The notes beneath the pieces are model-generated. The model was not told the DNA's origin and did no database searches. It saw nothing but the letters and a program-made list of their open reading frames with translations. Positions 51,666 to 61,691 of a stretch of DNA of 64,000 bases are shown here, piece after piece; position 1 is the first letter of the stretch; the number at the start of each line of letters is the position of its first letter. The DNA lies in contig JBBCGY010000001.1 of the NCBI GenBank assembly GCA_037200005.1, positions 726,416-790,415 of the forward strand, given 5' to 3'. This DNA is from Alphaproteobacteria bacterium (GTDB lineage: Bacteria > Pseudomonadota > Alphaproteobacteria > UBA9219 > RFNS01). The position numbers and the translations under genes are program-made.

Positions 51666-52836
51666 CGGGGGGCGCTTTGGAGCCGAAGAACTTGATAGCC
51701 CGCGGCACCTGATGCTCCGCCTCTTTGTCCTCGGCGCCTCAGGGCAGTTTGGAATACGTCTTTGCAGCCGGCTGGCCGATTTGCCGATGCAGCTTGTCCT
51801 GATTGGACGCAATGAGAGGAAACTTGATGCGAGCCGGAGAGATTTGCTGCGCAGTCATCCAGACGCGCAAATCGACATTAAGTCATGTGATATTCATAGC
51901 CAGGCTTTTCGCGAGCTTCTGAAAACCGAGAAACCCGATTTTCTTATCCATCTGGCGGGGCCGTTCCAGGATCAGGATTACGGCATTGCTCGGGCCTGCC
52001 TCGATACGGGTGTATCCTATATCGATATGGCGGATGGGCGCGATTTCGTGCGCGATTTCGCGTCATTGGATCATGCGGCCAAAGAAAAAGGCATTACGCT
52101 GATCACCGGCGCGAGCACAGTACCCGGATTGTCCTCGGCAGTGATCGATCATTATCTAAAAGACTTTTTGCAGATGGAGTCTGTCGATTACGGCATTTCT
52201 GCCGGGCTAAAGACCGGCCTCGGCCTGGCCACGCTCAAAGCCGTGCTGAGCTATTGCGGCAGGCCTTATCAGGTTTTGCGCGGCGGCGTCACGACCGCGA
52301 TCTACGGCCTTGGCCGCGCGCGCCATCATGACTATCCCGCGCCGGTTGGCAGACGGCACATGGTCGATTGCGACATTCCAGACCATGATTTGTTTCCGGC
52401 CCACTATCCATCGTTGCGGTATATGGATTTCGGCAGCTGTATCGACATGCCTTTGCTCGACCAGGTTTTGTCTCTGATGAGCTTCTGCGTTCGGAAAGGC
52501 TGGATCAAGGATTGGGATTTTCTCTCTGGCCTTATCAAACCCTTCATGGACGTCACGAAAATCTTCGGCAGCCGCCATAGCGGGTTCTTCATGGAGCTTG
52601 GCGGGCAAGACGAGGATGGAAAGTCCAAGAAACTTCTGTTCGAAATCATCGCCCGCGACGGCAGTGGGCTGGAAATTCCGGTAATCCCCGTAACGCTTAT
52701 GGTCAAACGCCTTTTGCGCGGCGATAAGCTGCGGGCTGGCGCCTATCCCGCGCTCGGGCTATTCTCGCTGGACGAATTCAAGGAAGAGCTGAAGCCTTAT
52801 CCCATTTCCTGGATCGAACGGGACACAACGCCATGA
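51640..52836 (+). CDS. Saccharopine dehydrogenase-like NAD(P)-binding protein
   Basis: 398 residues by the longest reading; the ATG at 51712 would begin directly at the Rossmann motif LRLFVLGASGQFGIRL, and 51649 is another option. The first two overlap the preceding gene by up to 26 bases. GxSGxxG motif, HLAGPFQDQDYGIARACLDTGVSYIDMADGR and ITGASTVPGLSSAVIDHY are typical of the saccharopine dehydrogenase-like superfamily (not lysine catabolism in most bacteria). Overlaps the DUF4166 gene by four bases. Confidence 0.82.
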   Translation: MRMSTKIINGGRFGAEELDSPRHLMLRLFVLGASGQFGIRLCSRLADLPMQLVLIGRNERKLDASRRDLLRSHPDAQIDIKSCDIHSQAFRELLKTEKPDFLIHLAGPFQDQDYGIARACLDTGVSYIDMADGRDFVRDFASLDHAAKEKGITLITGASTVPGLSSAVIDHYLKDFLQMESVDYGISAGLKTGLGLATLKAVLSYCGRPYQVLRGGVTTAIYGLGRARHHDYPAPVGRRHMVDCDIPDHDLFPAHYPSLRYMDFGSCIDMPLLDQVLSLMSFCVRKGWIKDWDFLSGLIKPFMDVTKIFGSRHSGFFMELGGQDEDGKSKKLLFEIIARDGSGLEIPVIPVTLMVKRLLRGDKLRAGAYPALGLFSLDEFKEELKPYPISWIERDTTP

Positions 52837-53378
52837 GCGAGATTCTTCTCCGTCAGATTGTCGGCAGCGACTTCGACCTCATGCCCGAAGCCGTGCGGAA
52901 AATGCATAGCATCGAGAAAGACCAGGATGTTTACGGCACGTCGCGCGTCATGGGCGGCACGAATCCGATTGCCTGGCTGGTCAGGATTGTTGCGGCGCTG
53001 CCTGCGCCGGCGCATCGCGCGCCGATCCATATCCGCTTTGCCAAAAGCCCGGATAGCGAGGAATGGAACCGCCTGTTCGGCAAAAGCCGTTTTCATACGA
53101 TCATGAAGAAGGAAGGCCCGCACCTGGCCGAGCATCTGGTCGCCTTCCCCGTGACATTCATCTATACGGTCAAAGCCGACAGAAAAGGCTTTTCCCTGCA
53201 TCTGGTGAAGACGCGGTTTCTGGGTATACCGCTGCCGCGCCTGTTGTGGCCGGAGCTTCATGCCCGCGCAGGCGAATGGCGCGGACGCTACCGCTTCAGC
53301 ACCGTCGTCGGCTTCTGGTTCTGCGGTCGAGTCATCAACTATTTCGGGTATTTGGATGGGCCAAGTGAATTGGGCTGA
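52833..53378 (+). CDS. DUF4166 domain protein
   Basis: 181 residues matching DUF4166: IVGSDFDLMPEAVRKMHS, VYGTSRVMGGTNPIAWLVR, LPAPAHRAPIHIRF, and WNRLFGKSRFHT. This domain is often next to or fused with saccharopine dehydrogenase-like domains, as here (ATGA overlap). It has no catalytic motif I can name. Closes the group that begins at 49875, and is convergent with pbpC. Confidence 0.82.
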   Translation: MSEILLRQIVGSDFDLMPEAVRKMHSIEKDQDVYGTSRVMGGTNPIAWLVRIVAALPAPAHRAPIHIRFAKSPDSEEWNRLFGKSRFHTIMKKEGPHLAEHLVAFPVTFIYTVKADRKGFSLHLVKTRFLGIPLPRLLWPELHARAGEWRGRYRFSTVVGFWFCGRVINYFGYLDGPSELG

Positions 53379-53404
53379 TAAAAGGAAGAAGCACGTTTTT
53401 TCTT

Positions 53405-55723
53405 TTATGGCGCGGCCAGAACCTGCATTTGCGATGAATCAGCGCGGCCGGCGTTATCGACGACGCTGACGTTATGGAGGCCGGGCTTGGGATTCCATTG
53501 CAAGCTCTCTCCGGGCCGAGCTTTGCCGAAGTACTTGTTGTCGACGAACCAATAGAGATATTCGGTCGCCCCATCCGCCACCGCGTCGAAGGTCACACCC
53601 TCCTCACCGCCGCTTTGCAGGTTTGCATGATAGACCATGCCGGATTGGGGAGAAATAATCACCGGCTTTCCGCCACCGCCCTGTTCCCTGACGGCGCAAT
53701 TTTGGTCCGGCGGCGGCATGGCATCCAGGTTGAGGCCTGCCTGCCGCATCACTTGCTGCAAGTCGCTCGGCCAGACTTCATAAGTTTTATAGACGGTACG
53801 TCCGGATATAAAGGCGCATGCGCGCTTGCCCGTGGCAAGGTCGACAAGAATGCGGCGGAAAACATTCGGACCCTTGATGGGCGAGACACCGGGGATGAAC
53901 CAGCTGCGCGCAACGGCAGGGCAATCTTCCAGCGTGAGGTCCCCGGTTGAAGCACAGACATCGACGCGCCGCAAATGTAGCTTATCAGCTTTAACGGCGA
54001 TAAGGTCGCGCTGTGGCTTCATGGCCTTGACCGCATCCGCCATCGCAAAGAACAATGGCGCAGCGGCGCGAATACCGGTCAAGGCTGGGCTGTTCCTGCC
54101 GTCCATATTGCCTACCCAAACGATCAGGACGTAATGGCCGAAAACTCCCGCCGACCACGCGTCATGATAGCCGTTGGACGTGCCCGTCTTCCAGTATATG
54201 CCGGTTTCATTCTCGGAATGAAAAGGGCGTGGCGTGGCGCTTAGAATATCAAGCGTCATGAAGCTGGCTTCCGGGCTGAGCAGTCTTTTCAGGTCTTGGG
54301 GCTCATTAATGGTCGTCTGGAACATGATCGGCCGCTGGTTTCCATCATTCGCCAACGCGGCGTATAACCCGGCAAGCGCGCGCATCGTCACCGGCGCGGT
54401 GCCCAAGACGAGGGAAAGCCCGTAATCCTGCTTCGCTTTCAGCTTGCTGACTCCGGCTTTGGCATAGAAGTCATAAAGGTCGGGATGCCGAAGCCGCGCG
54501 GCAAGCTTGATGGCCGGAATATTGCGGCTGAGGCGCAAGGCGTCGCGCACCGTAATCGGGCCGCGGAAATCATGATCGAAGTTATCGGGCGTATAGCTGC
54601 CGAAACTTGCCGGCGCGTCCCCGAGAACCGAATAAGGATGGATCAAGCCTTGATCGAAGGCTAGGGCATAGATAAACGGTTTCAGGGCCGATCCCGGCGA
54701 GCGTCCGACTCGGGTGGCGTCGATCTGGCCCTTGATGGCGCGATTGCGAAAATCCGCCGAGCCGATGCTTGCCACCGCTTGCATGCTCCGCGTATCGACG
54801 AGCAACGCGGCGCCATTTTCGATTCCCGTCTCGCGCCGGTCGCGCACATAGCCCGCGAGGATGGTTTCGAGAAGCTTCTGGACTTCGAGGTCAATCGTCG
54901 CCGTTATGACAGGCGAATCCGGATATTGCGCCAGAAGCTTGTTCGTCAAATGCGGCGCTTCGAAGGGAATATCCGCAATGCCATAGGTGGGCATGGGGAG
55001 CGCAAAAAAAGGTTTCTGCGCAGCGGCTTCAGAATGTTCGGAAAGCCACTCGCCGAACAGCTGGTTGCGTGCGGCGATAAGTGCGGGCTTAGTAGCATTG
55101 GCGGCTTCCGGACGCCGCCGCGTGGGGCTTTGCGGAATGGCCGCGAGGGTCAAAGCCTGGGGCAAAGTCAAATCCCGCGGCGCAGCGTGAAAATATATAG
55201 CGCCGGCTGCTCCGGCGCCTTCGATATTGTATCCGTAAGGAGCCAGGTTGAGATAAGCCTCAAGAATTTCATCCTTGCTGTAATGCCATTCAAAGCGGAG
55301 CGCCTGCGCCATCTGCATCAGTTTTCCGGTGAAATTGCGCGTATAAAGTCCGTATTTGAGACGGGCAAGCTGCATCGTGATGGTCGATGCGCCCAGCTTG
55401 CGCCCGCCGGCCAAATAGGTCTGCAGAAAAGCGCGGAACACCGCGAGAGGATTCACGCCCGGGTGAGCATAAAAATGCCGGTCTTCATGCAGCAGAGTCG
55501 CCTCGCGCAAAGCCGGAGCGATATCATGCAGCGGCGTGAATAAGCGGTATTTCTGGTCCGGCGCGATGGTAAGCCGCAGCAGCGCGCCCTGCCGGTCGAA
55601 AACTGCGCGCGAGAACGCGACATCGTCGAGAAGGCGGGGCTTCTTCGCCAGAAATGCGGCGCAGGCCAAGAAAACGAGCGTCGCGCAAGCCAGCGCCATG
55701 CCGCATTGCCGTGAGCGGATCAT
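53405..55723 (-). CDS. pbpC: Penicillin-binding protein 1C
   Basis: Bifunctional peptidoglycan synthase of 772 residues: N-terminal anchor (LACATLVFLACAAFL), GT51 glycosyltransferase with Glu80 in LLHEDRHFYAHPGVNP and STITMQLARLKYG, transpeptidase with SPGSALKPF (SxxK), SRN and KTGTSNG, and a C-terminal BiPBP_C domain (residues about 690-772). It overlaps the upstream alpha-2-macroglobulin gene by four bases, the known pbpC-A2M pairing, implying a periplasmic repair/defence role. Confidence 0.94.
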   Translation of the reverse strand: MIRSRQCGMALACATLVFLACAAFLAKKPRLLDDVAFSRAVFDRQGALLRLTIAPDQKYRLFTPLHDIAPALREATLLHEDRHFYAHPGVNPLAVFRAFLQTYLAGGRKLGASTITMQLARLKYGLYTRNFTGKLMQMAQALRFEWHYSKDEILEAYLNLAPYGYNIEGAGAAGAIYFHAAPRDLTLPQALTLAAIPQSPTRRRPEAANATKPALIAARNQLFGEWLSEHSEAAAQKPFFALPMPTYGIADIPFEAPHLTNKLLAQYPDSPVITATIDLEVQKLLETILAGYVRDRRETGIENGAALLVDTRSMQAVASIGSADFRNRAIKGQIDATRVGRSPGSALKPFIYALAFDQGLIHPYSVLGDAPASFGSYTPDNFDHDFRGPITVRDALRLSRNIPAIKLAARLRHPDLYDFYAKAGVSKLKAKQDYGLSLVLGTAPVTMRALAGLYAALANDGNQRPIMFQTTINEPQDLKRLLSPEASFMTLDILSATPRPFHSENETGIYWKTGTSNGYHDAWSAGVFGHYVLIVWVGNMDGRNSPALTGIRAAAPLFFAMADAVKAMKPQRDLIAVKADKLHLRRVDVCASTGDLTLEDCPAVARSWFIPGVSPIKGPNVFRRILVDLATGKRACAFISGRTVYKTYEVWPSDLQQVMRQAGLNLDAMPPPDQNCAVREQGGGGKPVIISPQSGMVYHANLQSGGEEGVTFDAVADGATEYLYWFVDNKYFGKARPGESLQWNPKPGLHNVSVVDNAGRADSSQMQVLAAP

Positions 55724-58700
55724 TTGACGCTGATTGCCGCGGTGACGCCGCGGGCCTTAACGCTGCGCTCGCGCATGGACTCCGCATAGGCAGGGGGAAC
55801 AGCGAAACTACCCGCATTGACGGCCTTGATCTTATAGCTGAAGACTACCGGCTCGGGCGGCACATTTCCATAGGCGTTGACCCTGTCCTCGCGGCGATCG
55901 ATGGCTATGGGCGACCATGGATCAGCGGCGGGCGCATCGCCTTTTTTATTGTCGCCGCTAGAGCCGGAATCTTGGTCGCTGTCGGCGTTGTCGTTGGCGG
56001 CGTCCGTGGCGGATGCCGCTTTATCCGGCGCAAGCTCGAAACCTGCGGGCAGCAGGTCAACGAGAGCTATATTATCGAGGATTTTCTCGCCATGCGCGCG
56101 CATCGTGATAACCACTTCGGCCGTCGAGCCGACGGGCAGCTCCTTCGCCGGCCTGCCATCGGCACCAAGGATTTTCTTTTCAATCTCCAGCCCGTCTTCG
56201 ATAGGCCGAGCCGCCGTGTCGCGGTCATAGCCGTCCGTCGCGATCTGGTAAAACAGCCCGTATGGACCGCCACCGCCGAATTTGACATTCCCGCTTGCCG
56301 CGGCAAGCGCCGCACGGCGCACCAGATCGCCCGTCAAAGACAGCGGCGCATACTTCCCGCTGCCGTCATCTTCCGCGATCACAAGCTGGGCGTTGATCGC
56401 TTTTTCGGAAGCTTGTGCGTAATCGGCAAAAGCCATGATCGCATAAGATGAGGAAAGGACGTTATAGCTTCCCTCGCCGATGAAGTTGGCGATACGGAAC
56501 AGGATATTACGATCAAGCTTGACCAGCCGTTCGGGAAAATCCGTCGCGCTGATGCTGAGATATTGCGCGTAGCGGTTAAGGCTGTTGTAGAATCCGTCAT
56601 CGTCCGCGATATAGCCCGGGCTGCTCTTCCAGTATACCGGCTCGCCGAGATCGAATTGATCCATCAGCGCCTGGGCCTCATCCTTGAGCTGCATCTTTTT
56701 ATAAGCCGCAGCGACATAGACGGCGGCCAGATCATGCTTCCAGGACGATTTTTGATCATCATTGAGATAGTCGAGCAGCTTGGGCAGCGCTCCGGCCGTC
56801 ACGTCGCCGTTGCGGGTCAGAAGATAAACGCCATACGCCTGCGTTCTGGCTTCGCTCATGGATGATGGCGCGCGCTCCACCATTCTCCGCAAATATTGCC
56901 TCGCCTGTTCGAATAAATCATCCGGAACCGGCAAATGCTTTTCCCGCGCCAGCAGCATGTAATGAAAAGCATAGGCGCTAATGAAAGGATCGCTGGCGGA
57001 TTCAAAATAATAGCCCCAGAAACCGAAACCCCCGTCCTGGTTCTGCGTTTCGCGCAAGCGATCCATGGCATTGGCGACACTGATCTCGGCGATTTTCGCG
57101 TCGCCGCCCAGCTCCGGCATACCGTAAAGCAAGACAGCCGGCATGGCGCGCCCGATCAGGGCAAGGGTGCAGCCGCAAGGATCCTTCTCGAGATAATCCG
57201 CCATACCGGGCACGAGGCTGAGCGGCGAAGTGGAGAGAGTGGCATCGGCTTTGGCGAATTCCTTATAGAGATTGCGATCCTGGCGCACGACTTTTTCTCC
57301 GCCGGGAATATAACCCGTGTGCAGCGCCGTCATGCTGGGCAGGGGCGGGCGTACGCTAAGAGTCGTCTCGCTATGCGCCGATTTATCCCCAAGCGAGGCG
57401 ATGAAAGTCAGGCTGGCGCCGCCGAGGATCGTTTTGGCGCGCACGCGGATATGGGCCGCCGCCTCGCTTCCTTCCGGCACGACGACTATGCTCTCTTTGC
57501 CGTCAAGAATTTCCAGATGCTCGGATGCGGATGCCGAAAGGTTCATCTTGGCCTCCTTGCCGGAGCCGGGGATATTGTTGGCAATGCTCAGTCCAACCGT
57601 GAACTCATCGCCCGGCGCGGCAAAGAGCGGCGCATTGGGCGATATAATGATATCGCCGCGCACGAAAGACTTGGTTTCCGCCGCCGCCATATCGCGGTCG
57701 GATACCGCGACCGCCATGACGCGCAGGCTGCCGTTGAAATATTCCGGCACCTGATAATCGAGGCTCTTTTCCTCAGGCCCGGCATCGATGATACCCGACC
57801 AGTAAACGGCGGGCGGCAATGTTTTGCGCTTGAAGGGATTGAGATTCTTGCCGTCATTCAGCGCGCCGTCCCCGCCGGAAGCCGCCATATCCCTCAGAAG
57901 GGAGTATTCGGGCATCAGCAGATCGAGAATCTGCGCGGTGCCAACTTGGAGCGCCCGCTGATTGACGAAATAGCCGAGCGGATCCGGCGTCTTGTAGCGG
58001 CCATATTGCAAAATGCCCTCATCCACCGCGAAAATTGCGATCTTGCCGGGATTTTTTATCTTGTAATGGATGCTCAGCGTCTCGCCGGGCTTGATTTTCT
58101 CCGGAACGATGAGTTGAATGCCGCTGTCGATGGCCGATGTCGAAGCATAAAACGGCGTGACGGCATAGGCGAAAGGCTGCGTATAGACTTCGCGCGAATC
58201 TATAGACCGGACGTAGGCGATGTTCACGAAGCCCTTGCCGCTGAAATTTCCGGGAAGCTCGATGCTCTGCATCGAGCTTGGCGTCGCGGCGCGGAACCAT
58301 TTATAGGCGATGACCCTGTCCGTCTCGATGGTGATCAGTCCCGCGCCTGCGTAGGGAGCGACGACGTTCATGGCAATCTTGTCGCCGCTCGCGTAAGCTG
58401 CCTTGTCGAGCCGCACGGTAAGCACGGCATCCTTGCGCGCATGGCCGAGCATATTGCCTTCGCCGACAACGGTATAGGGGACGCGGCTGAGAATCATGCC
58501 CGACGAGTCGGCCAGCACGATCTGATAACTGCCGGGCGCGGCGGTATCGAGTTTGTACGACAGGCCATTTTCCGGGATATCGATAGAGGTCTTGCCGATC
58601 TCGGTTTCCTTTGGCACCGAGCGATAGGTATAGCCGCCGCGCTCGTCTTTCACGAGAGAGGAGACGTAGGTGATCTTGATCAGGCGGCTTTCGAGTTTCT

Positions 58701-61572
58701 GCACCGCGACATGGCGCAGCTCCGGATCGAGCGCGATAAAATGGACGCTTCGGCTCTCCGCCTTGTTGACATATTCAAGATTGCCCGAAGGCTTCATGCC
58801 GACGACATAGGGCGATGGAGAAATCAGCACAGTCTTCGCGGCGCGGACACCCCGGCCAGAATCTTGCGCGAATCCTTCGCTGAAGAAGGTCAGGCGGTAT
58901 GTGGTATTGCCGAATTGGGCAAGATTGAGATCGAAGGTTGCGCTGCCCTCTGCGTCGGTCTTGGCGTCTCCCAGCGGGTGATCGAAGCTCTTGTCGCTCT
59001 TGCGCGCATCGAAAAAGCTATAGTCCGCGTAATCCTTGAAAGCAAAGCTTCCGGGCGCGACGTTTATATTGGCTTTGACGCGGTGCCCGACCGCAGGCGC
59101 GCCATAGAGATGGCGCAGGCTTACGACAGCTTTCAGGCCCTCGGGCGTCATCCATCCTTTGGGCATCGGCCTGTTGAAATCCGCCGAGATCTTCATTGTG
59201 TCGGGCAGGAATTCCTCGACGCGGACGGACGTGCTGCCCAGCTGGCGGCTGGCATCGCCTTTGTTGATTGACAGGCGAATATTGTAAACCCCGGTCGGGG
59301 AGATGTCTTGCGTCGAGAAGCCGTACTCGACGAAGCCGGTGCGGTCCATTTTGAGCACGGATTTGCGGACGATGCGGCCACGCGGATTGCTCACCTCCAT
59401 TTGCAGCGGCAGGCCGCTCAAATCCTGCGCCCAATCCCCCTGCTTGACGATCACGCCGATATGGATGTCTTCGCCGGGGCGGTAGATGCCGCGATCGGAA
59501 AAGAGATAGGCTTTCAGCCCTTCTTCGGAAACATTGATTCCATCGGTATCATATTTTGAATAGTCAACTTCGCGGTCGCTGCGGTCATAAGGCATGAAGG
59601 AAAGATCGCCCTCATGCCGGACGATATAGGCGACGGGACGCTTTTCCCGGTCATAGCCCGAAAGATCGGGGAGGACGGCGTGACCGTCGGCAGCGGTCTT
59701 TGCCTTTGCAATCGGCAGACCGTTCAATCCCAGAACCTCGATCTCGGCATTCGAGACAGGAGCGCCCTCCGTGACGGACTGCACGAATATGTCGCGCGTG
59801 CCGTCGCGCGCGGTTTTGACGATAATGCCAAGATCGGAAAGAAGGACGAAGCGCTGATCCTGGCCGACCGTCCTCTCTTTCCCATCCTTATCCTTGTCGA
59901 GCGCGACGGCGGTGAACAGGAACAGGCCCTTGCCCTTAGGCGACTCTCCCGATTTCGGCTCTCCCGCGGCGGCAAGATAGGGCTTGAAATCGAAGACCGA
60001 GAATTGCGGCTTGCGCGGGTCCGCGGCAGGCAGGTCGGCTTCCTGCTTGAAAACTTCACTCACATTGTCTTCCGAGAAATTTCCGTACTCGAAGCTCGGA
60101 TTTTCGAAGCGGCCATGCGTCTGGCTTACGAAATGCGCGATATCCCTGGTCATGATTCGGCGCACTTCGAAGCGCATCTTCGACGCGCCGAGCGAGTAGA
60201 CCGATACTTTCTTTTCGCCATGGAGCGCCAAAAGCGCCCCGTCGCTCAGCAGCTTGACCTCCTTGCCATAAGCGGGAATCTCGACGGTGTCCTTGACGTC
60301 ATCCGCCAGAACGTAGCCGCCCTTGGCAGGCAGGTTTTTCGCTATGCTGACATAGAGCCAGCGGCCGGCATGCCCCTCGAACTTGATGCCATGCACCGTG
60401 TCATAATCTTCCGCCGTCGGCTGGACGGTGAATTTCAGTTCTTCCGAGGCCTTGAGCAGAGCGTCATCGACTTCAGCCGAGCTTGTCCACGCATAATCCT
60501 GTTTTGGAGGAAAGCCCGGCGTGGACGCGGCCTTGTCCTTGGGCAATTCGAAAATTTTCAGATGCTTGCGCAGATCTTCGCTTGTCATCGGCACGTTCGA
60601 CGTGATGATGAGCATCTGTTCCGGCTCATAGCGGTCGTTTTTGACGATGCGCGTCTCAACCTGCGTGATGCGCGCATAGCTATAGCGGCTGGGGATTCCA
60701 GCCTCTTCCTTCAATCGCCCGGCTCCTTTCGCGGCCAGGGCCGCGCCGCCGGATACTGCTGTCAGTCCCGGCGCGATGACCGCCCGCATATATCGCTGTT
60801 TGTCGGGAATGACGGTGATGGGCGCCGTAACGGTGGCTTCGGTTCCCTCGTCATTCATTACCATGTCGTAGGAAACATGCTCGGCGACGGTTCTAGCTTT
60901 GCCTTCCGGCTTTTTGGCGTCATCCTCGTATTCGATGATCGAAAGATCGAAATGCTTCTTGAGCATGTCGGCGGCAACCGGCGTATTGAATGTGATGGTC
61001 GCGGAAACACCGCGCTTTTCCACGTCATTAGGATCCTGGAAGAACGCCATCGACGCAATTTCCGGCGTCAGAGGCTGGGTAGCGAAATTATAGGTCCCGC
61101 CGGTCAGAACGACCTGCGACGGAAAAACATCGCGCGCGAATTCGACATGATATTTTTCTCCCGCAGGCCAGGGCTTTTTCGGCTCGAATGTCAGGCTGTA
61201 ATCGTCAGTCCAGCGCCATTCGCCTTCGATGGCTGGCGTGACGGTAATTCCGGTTAGCTGCCTGCGGCCCGCGAGGCGCAATTTGCGATCCGGGCGATAG
61301 CACTCGAGTCGGCTCTGCTGCACAGATTTGCCATTAACCGTCAGCGTCTGCTGGATTTTCTTAGACGAACAAAATCTAACTTGCAGCGGCGAGGCTCCCG
61401 CCAAACCTGGCTCCGCGCTTAAATAGGGGTTAAGCGTCAGAGAAATTGTATCCGGCAGTGCGCCCGTGACAGGTCCCTCGACTTTATTGGCCGTAACGGG
61501 CTGTGTGGCGGGAGAAGCAGCAAGAACAGGCAAGGAGAAAAGAAAAACGACCGCTGCCGCAATTAAACGCAT
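55720..61572 (-). CDS. Bacterial alpha-2-macroglobulin without thioester motif
   Basis: Very large periplasmic protein (1950 residues) with signal peptide MRLIAAAVVFLFSLPVLA and no lipobox. MG domains, including GIYRPGEDIHIGVIVKQGDW, bait-region and A2M domains (PNAPLFAAPGDEFTVGLSI), and the C-terminal terpenoid-cyclase-like domain (SVANAMDRLRETQNQDGGFGFW) are in normal order. Where E. coli YfhM has YGCLEQ, this one reads CGCTLA (Cys1468), so Glu-Gln of CxEQ is missing and no thioester can form. Such variants (for example MagD) are known. Likely protease trap or scaffold partner of PBP1C. Confidence 0.92.
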   Translation of the reverse strand: MRLIAAAVVFLFSLPVLAASPATQPVTANKVEGPVTGALPDTISLTLNPYLSAEPGLAGASPLQVRFCSSKKIQQTLTVNGKSVQQSRLECYRPDRKLRLAGRRQLTGITVTPAIEGEWRWTDDYSLTFEPKKPWPAGEKYHVEFARDVFPSQVVLTGGTYNFATQPLTPEIASMAFFQDPNDVEKRGVSATITFNTPVAADMLKKHFDLSIIEYEDDAKKPEGKARTVAEHVSYDMVMNDEGTEATVTAPITVIPDKQRYMRAVIAPGLTAVSGGAALAAKGAGRLKEEAGIPSRYSYARITQVETRIVKNDRYEPEQMLIITSNVPMTSEDLRKHLKIFELPKDKAASTPGFPPKQDYAWTSSAEVDDALLKASEELKFTVQPTAEDYDTVHGIKFEGHAGRWLYVSIAKNLPAKGGYVLADDVKDTVEIPAYGKEVKLLSDGALLALHGEKKVSVYSLGASKMRFEVRRIMTRDIAHFVSQTHGRFENPSFEYGNFSEDNVSEVFKQEADLPAADPRKPQFSVFDFKPYLAAAGEPKSGESPKGKGLFLFTAVALDKDKDGKERTVGQDQRFVLLSDLGIIVKTARDGTRDIFVQSVTEGAPVSNAEIEVLGLNGLPIAKAKTAADGHAVLPDLSGYDREKRPVAYIVRHEGDLSFMPYDRSDREVDYSKYDTDGINVSEEGLKAYLFSDRGIYRPGEDIHIGVIVKQGDWAQDLSGLPLQMEVSNPRGRIVRKSVLKMDRTGFVEYGFSTQDISPTGVYNIRLSINKGDASRQLGSTSVRVEEFLPDTMKISADFNRPMPKGWMTPEGLKAVVSLRHLYGAPAVGHRVKANINVAPGSFAFKDYADYSFFDARKSDKSFDHPLGDAKTDAEGSATFDLNLAQFGNTTYRLTFFSEGFAQDSGRGVRAAKTVLISPSPYVVGMKPSGNLEYVNKAESRSVHFIALDPELRHVAVQKLESRLIKITYVSSLVKDERGGYTYRSVPKETEIGKTSIDIPENGLSYKLDTAAPGSYQIVLADSSGMILSRVPYTVVGEGNMLGHARKDAVLTVRLDKAAYASGDKIAMNVVAPYAGAGLITIETDRVIAYKWFRAATPSSMQSIELPGNFSGKGFVNIAYVRSIDSREVYTQPFAYAVTPFYASTSAIDSGIQLIVPEKIKPGETLSIHYKIKNPGKIAIFAVDEGILQYGRYKTPDPLGYFVNQRALQVGTAQILDLLMPEYSLLRDMAASGGDGALNDGKNLNPFKRKTLPPAVYWSGIIDAGPEEKSLDYQVPEYFNGSLRVMAVAVSDRDMAAAETKSFVRGDIIISPNAPLFAAPGDEFTVGLSIANNIPGSGKEAKMNLSASASEHLEILDGKESIVVVPEGSEAAAHIRVRAKTILGGASLTFIASLGDKSAHSETTLSVRPPLPSMTALHTGYIPGGEKVVRQDRNLYKEFAKADATLSTSPLSLVPGMADYLEKDPCGCTLALIGRAMPAVLLYGMPELGGDAKIAEISVANAMDRLRETQNQDGGFGFWGYYFESASDPFISAYAFHYMLLAREKHLPVPDDLFEQARQYLRRMVERAPSSMSEARTQAYGVYLLTRNGDVTAGALPKLLDYLNDDQKSSWKHDLAAVYVAAAYKKMQLKDEAQALMDQFDLGEPVYWKSSPGYIADDDGFYNSLNRYAQYLSISATDFPERLVKLDRNILFRIANFIGEGSYNVLSSSYAIMAFADYAQASEKAINAQLVIAEDDGSGKYAPLSLTGDLVRRAALAAASGNVKFGGGGPYGLFYQIATDGYDRDTAARPIEDGLEIEKKILGADGRPAKELPVGSTAEVVITMRAHGEKILDNIALVDLLPAGFELAPDKAASATDAANDNADSDQDSGSSGDNKKGDAPAADPWSPIAIDRREDRVNAYGNVPPEPVVFSYKIKAVNAGSFAVPPAYAESMRERSVKARGVTAAISVK

Positions 61573-61691
61573 ATTCTTCTCCCCATGCTCACGATGAAGA
61601 GAGGCTATGGCAAAGCCCTGATAATTGCAACCAAGAGCAGAATATAAGACTCGGACAGCCCTTCCTGAAGCCCGGTTTTTTTATTCTTCAA

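Noticed and set aside
56935-61257. Plus-strand frames of 778 and 547 codons
   Set aside because: Antisense shadows of the alpha-2-macroglobulin gene, rich in Arg/Gly/Ala with no domain.
53405-61572. pbpC and A2M as cargo of the tRNA-Ser element
   Set aside because: The pair is a common chromosomal operon and has host-like composition; only a 9-base repeat beyond it would support inclusion.
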